Assembly: GCF_002847285.1 (NCBI RefSeq)
Contig: NZ_CP025407.1
Span: forward strand, 3,040,501-3,104,500
Direction of reading: 5' to 3'
Length of the DNA stretch: 64,000 nt
From: Streptomyces sp. CMB-StM0423
GTDB lineage: Bacteria > Actinomycetota > Actinomycetes > Streptomycetales > Streptomycetaceae
In this document: positions 56,952 through 64,000 of the stretch, piece after piece
Position numbering within the stretch: the stretch's first letter is position 1
How the letters are laid out: the number at the start of each line of letters is the position of its first letter
The notes under the pieces: generated by a model
Told to the model about the DNA's origin: nothing
Databases searched by the model: none
What the model saw: only the letters and a program-made list of their open reading frames with translations
Position numbers and translations under genes: made by a program

Positions 56952-57989
56952 GTGGCGTCCCACAGCAGGACCACGGCCCGTACCGCCGGGGCGATCATGC
57001 TCATCGGCGCCGCCACCGCCACCGCGCTCGGCGGCTTCGCGCACGCCGACCCGCCGCCGACCCCCGCGGAGGTCAGGGCCAGGGTCGACCGGCTGCACCA
57101 CGAGGCCGAGCAGACCGTCGAGGAGTACAACGGCGTCAAGGAGGAGGCGGACCGTACCGAACGGGCCCTGGACGACCTCCGCGACGAGGCCGCCCGCAAG
57201 ACCGCGCGGCTCAACGACGCCCGCAACGCACTCGGTTCCTTCGCCACCGCCCAGTACCGCAACGGCACCGCCGACCCCACGGTGCAGCTCGCCCTCTCCG
57301 CCGAGCCGGAGGACTACCTGCGCTCGGCCGCCCTGCTCGAACGGGTCGGCAACCGGCAGGCCACCGCGCTCGAAGGCGTCGGGCGGCAGTTGCGGGAGGT
57401 GGAGCAGGTGCGCGCGGAGGCCCGCGACCGGCTGGCGGAGCTGAAGGACGCGCGGGCGGAGCTGAAGCGGCACAAGGGCGCGATCGAGGACAAGCTCACC
57501 GAGGCCCGCGGGCTGCTCGACACCCTCACCGCCGAGCAGCGCGACGCCGTCCTCGGCGCCGACGGGCACGGCGGCGCGGGCGGCTCGGCGGGCGACCGGG
57601 CGGCGCGCGGCGCCGCGCGCGGGCCGGTGCAGGCGCCGAACGCCCGCGCCGCGCGCGCCGTGTCGTACGCCCAGGGCGCGGTCGGCAGCCCGTACGTCTG
57701 GGGCGCCGTCGGCCCCGCCGCCTTCGACTGCTCCGGACTCACCCAGGCCGCCTGGGGAGCCGCGGGCGTCTCCCTGCCCCGTACCACCTACACCCAGGCC
57801 GCGGCGGGCAGCACCGTCCCGCGCTCCGCGCTGGCGCCCGGGGACCTGGTCTTCTACTACTCCGGCCTCAGCCACGTCGGCATCTACGCGGGCGGCGGCC
57901 AGATCATCCACGCACCCCGGCCGGGCGCGACCGTGCGCTACGCGCCCGTGGACTCGATGCCGTTCGTGACGGCGGTACGTCCCGCCTGA
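56952..57989 (+). CDS. NlpC/P60 cell-wall endopeptidase, second paralogue
   Basis: The 345-residue secreted protein repeats the plan of the upstream paralogue. It has a signal peptide with core GAIMLIGAATATALGG, a coiled coil (about 35-190), a Gly/Ala linker and an NlpC/P60 domain with Cys in FDCSGLTQAAW and His in LSHVGIYAGGGQ. The GTG at 56952 gives the same start (ASHSRTT) as the paralogue; the GTG at 56940 lies almost on top of the AAGGAAGG site. The pair appears to be a local duplication with a membrane-protein gene between. Sequence divergence suggests it is old. Confidence 0.9.
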   Translation: MASHSRTTARTAGAIMLIGAATATALGGFAHADPPPTPAEVRARVDRLHHEAEQTVEEYNGVKEEADRTERALDDLRDEAARKTARLNDARNALGSFATAQYRNGTADPTVQLALSAEPEDYLRSAALLERVGNRQATALEGVGRQLREVEQVRAEARDRLAELKDARAELKRHKGAIEDKLTEARGLLDTLTAEQRDAVLGADGHGGAGGSAGDRAARGAARGPVQAPNARAARAVSYAQGAVGSPYVWGAVGPAAFDCSGLTQAAWGAAGVSLPRTTYTQAAAGSTVPRSALAPGDLVFYYSGLSHVGIYAGGGQIIHAPRPGATVRYAPVDSMPFVTAVRPA

Positions 57990-58026
57990 GCCCGAGGAGG
58001 CGCCAAGAGGCGCGGGGGGCGGTCCG

Positions 58027-58782
58027 TCAGACCAGGCGGCGGGCCGTCGCCCAGCGCGTCAGCTCGTGCCGGTTCGACAACTGGAGCTTGCGCAGCACCG
58101 CCGAGACATGCGATTCGACGGTCTTCACGGAGATGTAGAGCTGCTTCGCCACTTCCTTGTACGCGTACCCCCGGGCGATCAGCCGCAGCACCTCCCGCTC
58201 CCGCTGCGTCAGCCGGTCCAGGTCCTCGTCCACGGGCGGCGCGTCCGTCGAAGCGAACGCGTCGAGGACGAAACCGGCCAGCCGCGGCGAGAACACCGCG
58301 TCGCCCTCGGAGACCCGGAAGATCGCGTCGACGAGGTCCGTGCCGGTGATGGTCTTCGTCACATACCCGCGCGCGCCGCCGCGGATGACGCCGATGACGT
58401 CCTCTGCCGCGTCCGACACCGACAGCGCCAGGAAGCGCACCGGCGCCTCGCCGCTCGGCGACTCCCCCATCAGCCCGGAGCAGCGGCGCAGCACCTCGAC
58501 GCCGCCGCCGCCCGGCAGGTGCACGTCGAGCAGCACGACCTCGGGGCGGGTGGCGGTGATGACCGTCACGGCCTGCTCGACGTCCGCCGCCTCGCCGACG
58601 ACCTCGACGCCGGTCTCGTCGGTCACCCCGATCTCCGCCTGCACCCCGGCCCGGAACATGCGGTGGTCGTCGACGAGCACGACCCGTACCCGGCGGCCCT
58701 CCTCCGGGCCCGCGCCGCCCGCCTGGATCCCGGCCGCCGGGGTCCCCGCCGCCGGGGTCCCGCCCGCTGCGTCGTCCGTCAT
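58027..58782 (-). CDS. NarL/LuxR-type response regulator
   Basis: The 251-residue protein has a receiver with phospho-acceptor Asp86 (VVLLDVHLPGGGG) and a C-terminal LuxR helix-turn-helix (LTQREREVLRLIARGYAYKE, then SVKTVESHVSAVLRKL). An Ala/Gly/Pro-rich head of 28 residues precedes the receiver. It lies 40 bases downstream of its kinase gene on the same strand and is the obvious partner. The targets probably include the divergent PspC gene. Confidence 0.93.
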   Translation of the reverse strand: MTDDAAGGTPAAGTPAAGIQAGGAGPEEGRRVRVVLVDDHRMFRAGVQAEIGVTDETGVEVVGEAADVEQAVTVITATRPEVVLLDVHLPGGGGVEVLRRCSGLMGESPSGEAPVRFLALSVSDAAEDVIGVIRGGARGYVTKTITGTDLVDAIFRVSEGDAVFSPRLAGFVLDAFASTDAPPVDEDLDRLTQREREVLRLIARGYAYKEVAKQLYISVKTVESHVSAVLRKLQLSNRHELTRWATARRLV

Positions 58783-58822
58783 CGTCCGCTCCTCACTGCG
58801 CCCACCGCGTCCGCGTGCGCGC

Positions 58823-60124
58823 TCACTCGGCGCGCTCCATCTCCAGCTCCACCTCGGTGCCCCCGCCCGCCGGCGTGCGCAGCCGGGCGGTGCCGCCGTT
58901 GCGCTCCATCCTGCCGATGATGGACTCGCGTACGCCCATTCTGTCGGCCGGGACCGCGTCCGGGTCGAAGCCGGGACCGCGGTCCTTCACCGAGATGAAG
59001 ACCTGCCGCCCCTCGACCTCCGCGAAGACCTGCACCGGCCCCGCCTCGCCACCGTACTTGGCCGCGTTGACCATCGCCTCACGCGCCGCCTGCAACTGCG
59101 CGCTCAGCTTGTCGTCCAGCGGGCAGTCGCCGACGCACACCACCTCCACCGGCACCCCGTGGTAGTCCTCGACCTCCGCCGCCGTCTTGCGCACCCCTTC
59201 GGCGAGCGTCCCGGGCCCGGCCCCGCCCTCCTCGTCCTTGCCGGTCCCCTCCGGCTTGTACAGCCAGGTGCGCAGCTCCCGCTCCTGCGCGCGGGCCAGC
59301 TTGCGCACCTCGCCGGCGTTGTCCGCGTTGCGCTGGATGAGCGTGAGGGTGTGCAGCACGGAGTCGTGTACGTGGGCGGCGACCTCGGCGCGCTCCTGCG
59401 CCCGGATCCGCATCAGCCGCTCCTCGGACAGGTCCTGCACCATCCGTACGAGCCAGGGCCCCGCCAGCAGCGCCACGCCCACCAGTACCGCGAGCGACGC
59501 CTGCACCACCGCGCCGATGTGCCGGGTGGAGCCCTGCATGACGAATATCGCGCTGACCCCCGCACCGACCAGCAGCACCCCGGCCGCACCGCGCGCCAGC
59601 GGCAGGAACTTCGTGCGCCGCGTGACCGCCGCCCACTTCGCCCGCCGCGCGTTGTCCGCCTGCCGCCACACCAGGGCCACACCGGCGCCGATGAGCAGCA
59701 GCGGCCAGACGAAGGCGTTGGAGCGGCCCAGGTCCAGGCTGCCGGCGAAGATGCCGGCGCCGATGAGCAGGGCGAGGAGGGCGAGCAGTTGCCCCTTGTC
59801 GGGTTTGCGGAGCCGCTTGCGCCCGTCGGCGTCGACGTCGACGAGCGGCTTCTCCGCCCTGCCGCCCTGGCCGAGCGGGACGACGAACCAGAAGACCGCG
59901 TACAGCAGCACGCCCAGGCCGTTCGCCATGAGCAGGCCGAGGAAGACGATCCGCACCCACGACACCGGCAGCCCCAGGTGCCCGGCGAGGCCGCGCGCGA
60001 CGCCGCCGAGCCAGCGCCCGTCGGCGCTGCGGTACAGCCGCCGGACGGGCCGCTCGTACGGGTCGTACGGGCCGCCGGGCGGGGCGGCGCCCTCGGGGGC
60101 GGGCGCGGCGGTGGGGGCGGTCAT
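58823..60124 (-). CDS. PspC-domain sensor histidine kinase (HisKA_3)
   Basis: The 433-residue kinase starts with a PspC domain (RRLYRSADGRWLGGVARGLA, LGLPVSWVRIVFL). About four more membrane helices follow, then a HisKA_3 dimerisation domain with the phospho-acceptor in VAAHVHDSVLHTL, and a HATPase with AAREAMVNAAKYGG and KDRGPGFD. The PspC domain suggests sensing of membrane or cell-envelope stress. I chose the ATG at 60124; the alternative starts at 60133 and 60139 add three or five residues. It is divergent from another PspC-domain protein and upstream of its response regulator. Confidence 0.92.
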   Translation of the reverse strand: MTAPTAAPAPEGAAPPGGPYDPYERPVRRLYRSADGRWLGGVARGLAGHLGLPVSWVRIVFLGLLMANGLGVLLYAVFWFVVPLGQGGRAEKPLVDVDADGRKRLRKPDKGQLLALLALLIGAGIFAGSLDLGRSNAFVWPLLLIGAGVALVWRQADNARRAKWAAVTRRTKFLPLARGAAGVLLVGAGVSAIFVMQGSTRHIGAVVQASLAVLVGVALLAGPWLVRMVQDLSEERLMRIRAQERAEVAAHVHDSVLHTLTLIQRNADNAGEVRKLARAQERELRTWLYKPEGTGKDEEGGAGPGTLAEGVRKTAAEVEDYHGVPVEVVCVGDCPLDDKLSAQLQAAREAMVNAAKYGGEAGPVQVFAEVEGRQVFISVKDRGPGFDPDAVPADRMGVRESIIGRMERNGGTARLRTPAGGGTEVELEMERAE

Positions 60125-60256
60125 GCCATGCATGGTCACACGGGTGGGGCGGCTCTGGCATCAGGGTTGGCCCCCCATCGGTCCCCGGAGGATTTCAGGG
60201 TGGGCTCGGGGTAGTCCCGCCTCCCGCGCCGAGGCGGCGTCCGCCACCATGGACCC

Positions 60257-61774
60257 ATGACGGACAGGAGCCCCGGCGCGGACGGGGGCGCATCCCCGGA
60301 CGCGGGTGCGTCCCCGGGCACCGATGCGTCCCCGGGCGCGGACGCGGGCGCGCGGGACGCCGCGGGCGGCCGTGCCGCGGCGGAGGCCCGTATGCGTACG
60401 GCGCGCGCGGGGGTACGGGACCGGACCGGCGGCACCGCCGGGGGCCCGGCGCCCGGGACGCCCGACGGGTCGCCGGGGCGGCCGCGGCTGCGGCGCAGCC
60501 GCCGCTACAAGGTCGTCGGCGGCGTCTGCGGCGGCCTCGGCCAGTACTTCGGCATGGACCCCGTCATCTTCCGCGTCGTCCTCGGCGTGCTCACCGCGAC
60601 CGGCGGCCTCGGCCTCGTCGCCTACGGCTTCGCCTGGCTGCTGATGCCGCTGGACGGCGAGGACGACAGCGAGGGCCGCCGCCTGCTGTCCGGCCGGGTC
60701 GAGGGCTCGGCGCTGACGGCGCTGCTGTTCGCCATCGTCGGCTGCGGCCTGTTCCTGTCCGTGCTGAACTCGACGGACACCCACTTCTTCGCCGCCCTGC
60801 TGCTCCTCTGCCTCGGCGGCGCCGCCTACTGGTCGCACCACCGCCGGGAGGCCGAGGAACTGGCCGCCGACGGCGTCCCCGTGGACGACGCCACCGCCCA
60901 CGCCGTGGCCGACGCACCGCCGGAGACCGCGCCGCCGCCCGTGCCGTACTCCCCGTCCTGGTGGCGCGACCCGCTCACCAAGGACGGCGACTTCCCGCCC
61001 TACCTCTGGGGCCCCGACGACGGCGAGGGCGTGGCGGACGCACCGCCGGGCGGCCCGCCCGGCGCCGGCTTCCGCCCGCAGAATTCGGCGCCGGCAGGCG
61101 GCGGCCGGGACGAGCACGAGGCGGCCGGCATCGGCGGCTGGACGTTCCTCGCCGCCGCGGGCACCTGCGCCGTCGTCATCGGCGCCACCTGGGGCGCGGA
61201 GCCGCTGGGCACCACCCTGGCGTACGGCCTGGGCAGCGCGCTCGCCGTCTTCGGCGCGGGCTTCACGCTCAGCGCCTGGATCGGCCGCACCGGCGGCGGC
61301 ACGGCCTTCTGGGCGCTGCTGACGAGCGTTCTGCTGGCCGTCGCGCTGTGGCTGCCCGACACCATCACGGCGGAGTGGGGCACGCGGAACTGGCACCCGG
61401 CGACGGCCGCGGACGTGCGCGACCGGTACGAGCTGGGCAGCGGCGAGGCCCGGCTCGACCTCAGCCGGCTCGATCTGGCCAAGGGCCGGCGGGTCGAGAC
61501 GGCGGCCCAGCTGGGCCTTGGCCAACTGACGGTGCGGGTCCCCGACGACGTACGCGTGGAGGTGCACTCCCGGGTCGACATCGGCGACATGCAGCTCCCG
61601 CCCACCACGAGCAGCGGTAACCAGGGCGACGGCGACATCGACGTCTCCCCGCGGCAGGAGCGCACGACGGTGCTGGAGCCCACGGCCGGCGGGTCCGGAG
61701 CGCCCAGGGGGACGCTGGTGCTGGACCTGACGGTCTCGATCGGGCAGTTGGAGGTCCAGCGTGCGGCGTCATAG
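60257..61774 (+). CDS. PspC/LiaF-like membrane protein
   Basis: The 505-residue protein has an Ala/Gly/Asp-rich head, a PspC domain with the typical YKVVGGVCGGLGQYFGMDPV, several membrane helices (to about 365), and a C-terminal LiaF/YvqF-like domain of about 110 residues (ARLDLSRLDLAKGRRVETAA, then VPDDVRVEVHSRVDIGDM). LiaF-type proteins restrain envelope-stress kinases in firmicutes. Here a PspC kinase is encoded divergently, so a similar sensing partnership is a reasonable inference. ATG start. It overlaps the next gene by 14 bases. Confidence 0.9.
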   Translation: MTDRSPGADGGASPDAGASPGTDASPGADAGARDAAGGRAAAEARMRTARAGVRDRTGGTAGGPAPGTPDGSPGRPRLRRSRRYKVVGGVCGGLGQYFGMDPVIFRVVLGVLTATGGLGLVAYGFAWLLMPLDGEDDSEGRRLLSGRVEGSALTALLFAIVGCGLFLSVLNSTDTHFFAALLLLCLGGAAYWSHHRREAEELAADGVPVDDATAHAVADAPPETAPPPVPYSPSWWRDPLTKDGDFPPYLWGPDDGEGVADAPPGGPPGAGFRPQNSAPAGGGRDEHEAAGIGGWTFLAAAGTCAVVIGATWGAEPLGTTLAYGLGSALAVFGAGFTLSAWIGRTGGGTAFWALLTSVLLAVALWLPDTITAEWGTRNWHPATAADVRDRYELGSGEARLDLSRLDLAKGRRVETAAQLGLGQLTVRVPDDVRVEVHSRVDIGDMQLPPTTSSGNQGDGDIDVSPRQERTTVLEPTAGGSGAPRGTLVLDLTVSIGQLEVQRAAS

Positions 61775-62234
61775 GTTCGAGCCCGCCAAGCTGGTCGCCG
61801 GGCTCGTGCTGCTCTCGGGCGCGGCGTTCGCCCTGCTCGACGCGGCGGACGCGCTGCGGCAGCCGGACTGGGTGCCGCTGGCCGTGGTGCCGCCGGGGCT
61901 CGCGCTGGCCGGGCTGGTCGCCGCCGTCGGCTACGGCGCGCGCCGCGCACGCCGGCGGGCGCGGGAGGCCCGCGCGGCGGCGGCGCGGGACCGGGACCCG
62001 GACGTCGACGTGGGCGCGGACCTGCGGGGGCTGCCGATGGACGAGCTGCGCGGGACGTACGACGCACGCTTCGGCGCCCGGGACACGGGCGGCCCGGGCG
62101 TGGACGGCCTGGGCGCGGACGGCTCCGGTGCGGACGGCTCGGGCGCCGGTGGTTCTTCGGCGGACGGGACCGCGGACGTGGACGGGGACGTGGACGGGAG
62201 CGGCCGGCGGCGCGGGCCGGGGAGCCGGGCGTAG
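61761..62234 (+). CDS. Small membrane protein coupled to PspC/LiaF-like gene
   Basis: The 157-residue protein has two helices (about 10-28 and 37-58; KLVAGLVLLSGAAFALLDAA). A basic stretch and a Gly/Asp/Ser-rich acidic tail follow. The GTG has GGAGG six bases before it and lies inside the upstream gene, so translation is coupled. No function known; membership in the envelope-stress module is inferred from position. Confidence 0.85.
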   Translation: MRRHRFEPAKLVAGLVLLSGAAFALLDAADALRQPDWVPLAVVPPGLALAGLVAAVGYGARRARRRAREARAAAARDRDPDVDVGADLRGLPMDELRGTYDARFGARDTGGPGVDGLGADGSGADGSGAGGSSADGTADVDGDVDGSGRRRGPGSRA

Positions 62235-62284
62235 CGGCGGGGACGGCGGGTGCGTGATCCGGCGCGGACGCCGAAGCTCCCGCG

Positions 62285-62827
62285 CTAGGCGAAGAGCTGC
62301 TGGCCCTTCCTGCGGCGGCGGACGGCGAGCACCGAGTCCAGCGACCAGTACGGCGCGCCCGCCAGGATCAGCGGAATCCACGCGATCATGTACGGCAGGT
62401 CCTGGCCGTAGTAGTACGGGTCCGCCGACCAGCTCATCGTGAACCACAGCGTCATCGACAGCAGCGCCCCGCCGGCCGCCGCCAGCCGCGCCCACAGCCC
62501 GGCGAGCGTGCCGAGCCCGACCGCGATCTCGCCGAGCGAGATGGCGATCCCGAACTCCGTCGGCGCCTGCTGCGCCAGGTCCACCAGGGCCGGGATGGCG
62601 ACGTCGGGCAGGGTGTCCAGGGTGTTGTGCAGCGAGCCGGGGCCGCTGGAGTCGAGGAAGGCGTCGTCGGTGAGCTTGTCGAAGCCGGCGTAGACGAACG
62701 TGATGCCGAGGAAGATCCGCAGCGGCAGCAGCGCGAACCGGGCGGCGGCGGCGCGGAGTCCGCCGGGCGGCTCTCCCTGGGGCACCCTCCCGAGAACCGT
62801 GGTGCCGGACGCTTGGTCCTGTGCCAT
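62285..62827 (-). CDS. DoxX family membrane protein
   Basis: The 180-residue protein has four membrane helices in the DoxX layout: LLPLRIFLGITFVYAGFDKL at the first, then GIAISLGEIAVGLGTLAGLW. A basic C terminus follows. DoxX-type proteins are linked to membrane redox and thiol stress in mycobacteria; the exact role here is unknown. ATG start. An inverted repeat (AGCGTT/AACGCT, 62909-62925) lies about 80 bases upstream. Confidence 0.88.
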   Translation of the reverse strand: MAQDQASGTTVLGRVPQGEPPGGLRAAAARFALLPLRIFLGITFVYAGFDKLTDDAFLDSSGPGSLHNTLDTLPDVAIPALVDLAQQAPTEFGIAISLGEIAVGLGTLAGLWARLAAAGGALLSMTLWFTMSWSADPYYYGQDLPYMIAWIPLILAGAPYWSLDSVLAVRRRRKGQQLFA

Positions 62828-62908
62828 GTGTAGTCCGCCTCTCCTGCCGTGGACCGTGCCGGTGATCGCCCCGGCGCCGATACTTCATGTGTGGGAGGGG
62901 ATACGTAA

Positions 62909-62925
62909 AGCGTTTCGTGAACGCT
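62909..62925. promoter_or_regulatory. Inverted repeat upstream of DoxX gene
   Basis: AGCGTT and AACGCT flank five bases in an AT-richer spacer between two minus-strand genes. It could be an operator of the DoxX gene. Confidence 0.3.
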
Positions 62926-62953
62926 CAACCGGATCGGGTCGTTCGCGTCCGCC

Positions 62954-64000
62954 TCAGTCGACGATGTCGAGCAGGTACGGGGCGGACTCCGCGCCTCCGG
63001 CGGTGACGACCCGCAACTCCGTGCGGCCCGGCTCCACGTCCACCGGCACCGGGACCGTCAGCCGGGTGGCCGCGGGGTTGGCGAAGCCGCCGGGCACGGG
63101 GACCAGCGGTACGTACACGTGGACGGCGCCGATCCGCACGACCACGCGCGCCAGCAGCTCCGGCGACTCGGCGCCCGGCGGCACGAAGCCGGTGCCGCGC
63201 ACCTCGATGTCGTCGCCGGTACGGATCGCGGTGTGCAGGTCGCCGGGCTCGCGGACCCGGACGACGGAGAGCACGGCGGGCCGCCCGCCGTCGACCAGCC
63301 GGGCGGCCAGGTGCACCGCCGCGCTCACCGCGGCAAGCGCCGCCACGCCCCAGGGCAGCCCGGGCAACTGCTCGGGCTGTCGGCCGAGTTGCACCAGGGC
63401 GAAGAGCAGGGCGGCGGCGGAGACGACGACGTACTGGACGTCGACGGCGGCGGCGCGGCCGGCGTCGTCGGTGAGCAGGTCGGCGCCGCGGGGGCGGGCG
63501 GCGCGGGTCTTGGTCAGCCCGCCGCTGCGCAGCCGGTACGCGACGACGGCGCGGGCGCCGAGGGCGGCGGCCCACGCGACGGCGACGGTGACGACGAGCC
63601 CGGCGGCGCCGCCGGTGCCGGCGCCCGTGCCGGACCAGCCGAGGCCGTCGAGGAGCCGGTCGCGCGCCGCGGAACCGTCGGCGAGGGCCAGCGCGAGGGC
63701 CAAGTGCAGCAGGGCGTACCCGGCGAGCAGGGTCCAGGCGCCGGCCACCGCGCGGCCGGTCGACAGCCGGCCGTCCTCGCCGACGACGGGGGCGAGGAGC
63801 CCGCCGCGGGCGCGGTTCAGCCACGCGGCACCGGCGAGGAGTCCCGCGGTCAGCAGGGCGGCGAGCAGCGCCGCGGTACGGGCCCGGGTCCAGCCGGGGC
63901 CGAGGGCGGTGAGCCCGATGACGAGGAGGAGGGCGAGCAGGCCGGCGCCGGTGACGTACAGGCTGCGCCGCCACAGCGACGCCAGCCACGTACCGCCCGC
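62954..64000 (-). CDS. Multi-pass membrane protein (5' end outside window)
   Basis: The visible 348 codons are open to the right edge, so the start lies beyond it. The N-terminal visible part has several membrane helices (GLLALLLVIGLTALGPG, AALLAALLTAGLLAGAAWL, then LLAGYALLHLALALALADG). The last 110 residues form an all-beta-looking domain with repeated Val/Pro/Gly (IRTGDDIEVRGTGFVPPGAE) resembling an IPT or carboxypeptidase-regulatory fold. No known function. An internal GTG at 63748 could be mistaken for the start, but the upstream sequence keeps coding character. Confidence 0.75.
   Translation of the reverse strand, partial: AGGTWLASLWRRSLYVTGAGLLALLLVIGLTALGPGWTRARTAALLAALLTAGLLAGAAWLNRARGGLLAPVVGEDGRLSTGRAVAGAWTLLAGYALLHLALALALADGSAARDRLLDGLGWSGTGAGTGGAAGLVVTVAVAWAAALGARAVVAYRLRSGGLTKTRAARPRGADLLTDDAGRAAAVDVQYVVVSAAALLFALVQLGRQPEQLPGLPWGVAALAAVSAAVHLAARLVDGGRPAVLSVVRVREPGDLHTAIRTGDDIEVRGTGFVPPGAESPELLARVVVRIGAVHVYVPLVPVPGGFANPAATRLTVPVPVDVEPGRTELRVVTAGGAESAPYLLDIVD

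Noticed and set aside
63748..63748. GTG at 63748 as start of the last gene
   Set aside because: The frame stays open with membrane-helix character to the window edge, so the gene begins outside.

Overview
The window is chromosomal DNA from a high-GC actinomycete, almost certainly Streptomyces or a close relative. Codon third positions are overwhelmingly G or C, GTG (and one TTG) starts are frequent, and the gene order (glyA, trpS, mdh, folD, purHN, sucCD, an icmB-type cobalamin-binding subunit, pcrA, NlpC/P60 hydrolases) matches a conserved stretch of the Streptomyces core chromosome as I recall it. I see no tRNA, rRNA, insertion sequence, phage gene or CRISPR array.

Left part (1-22.4 kb): a response regulator, histidine kinase and MMPL transporter run leftward as one unit. 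A secreted collagen-like protein and a divergent TPR glycosyltransferase follow. Next are rocD and glyA, the latter behind a recognisable ZTP (pfl) riboswitch. Then come a frameshifted sigma-region-2 protein with a C-terminal membrane anchor, trpS, a 2'-5' RNA ligase-like protein, a YihY/BrkB membrane protein whose 3' end overlaps a convergent D-Ala-D-Ala carboxypeptidase, a CxxC-rich protein, a frameshifted methyltransferase, a second glycosyltransferase, a membrane-anchored metallophosphoesterase, and a MocR regulator divergent from an AhpD-like plus ICL/PEP-mutase pair.

22.4-24.2 kb is the only long gene-free stretch. It carries three unrelated non-coding tandem-repeat families and a compact palindrome that folds into a perfect four-way junction of GCGAAGC mini-hairpins.

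Middle part (24-40.6 kb): a Pro/acid-rich membrane protein, an L32 paralogue, mdh, an XRE-type membrane-anchored regulator, folD with a DUF3017 gene, purN-purH, several membrane proteins, a membrane-tethered sigma-like protein, and sucC-sucD. Thus TCA-cycle, one-carbon and purine genes are interleaved with proteins of unknown function.

Right part (40.7-64 kb): a divergent five-gene cluster encodes a MoxR ATPase, a DUF5682 protein and a VWA protein on one strand and a SWIM zinc-finger protein and a DUF5691 protein on the other. It resembles the yehLMPQ genes of Escherichia coli and has no settled function. A possible 52-aa coupled ORF lies inside it. After that come the B12-binding mutase subunit, an M23 peptidase, PcrA, two NlpC/P60 hydrolases, and a PspC-type two-component module divergent from a PspC/LiaF-like protein, which together point to cell-envelope maintenance and stress sensing. 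The window ends in a DoxX protein and a truncated membrane protein.

Three genes (10.0, 16.3 and 41.8 kb) need a one-base correction inside short homopolymers to read through. That pattern fits sequencing error at least as well as real gene decay.
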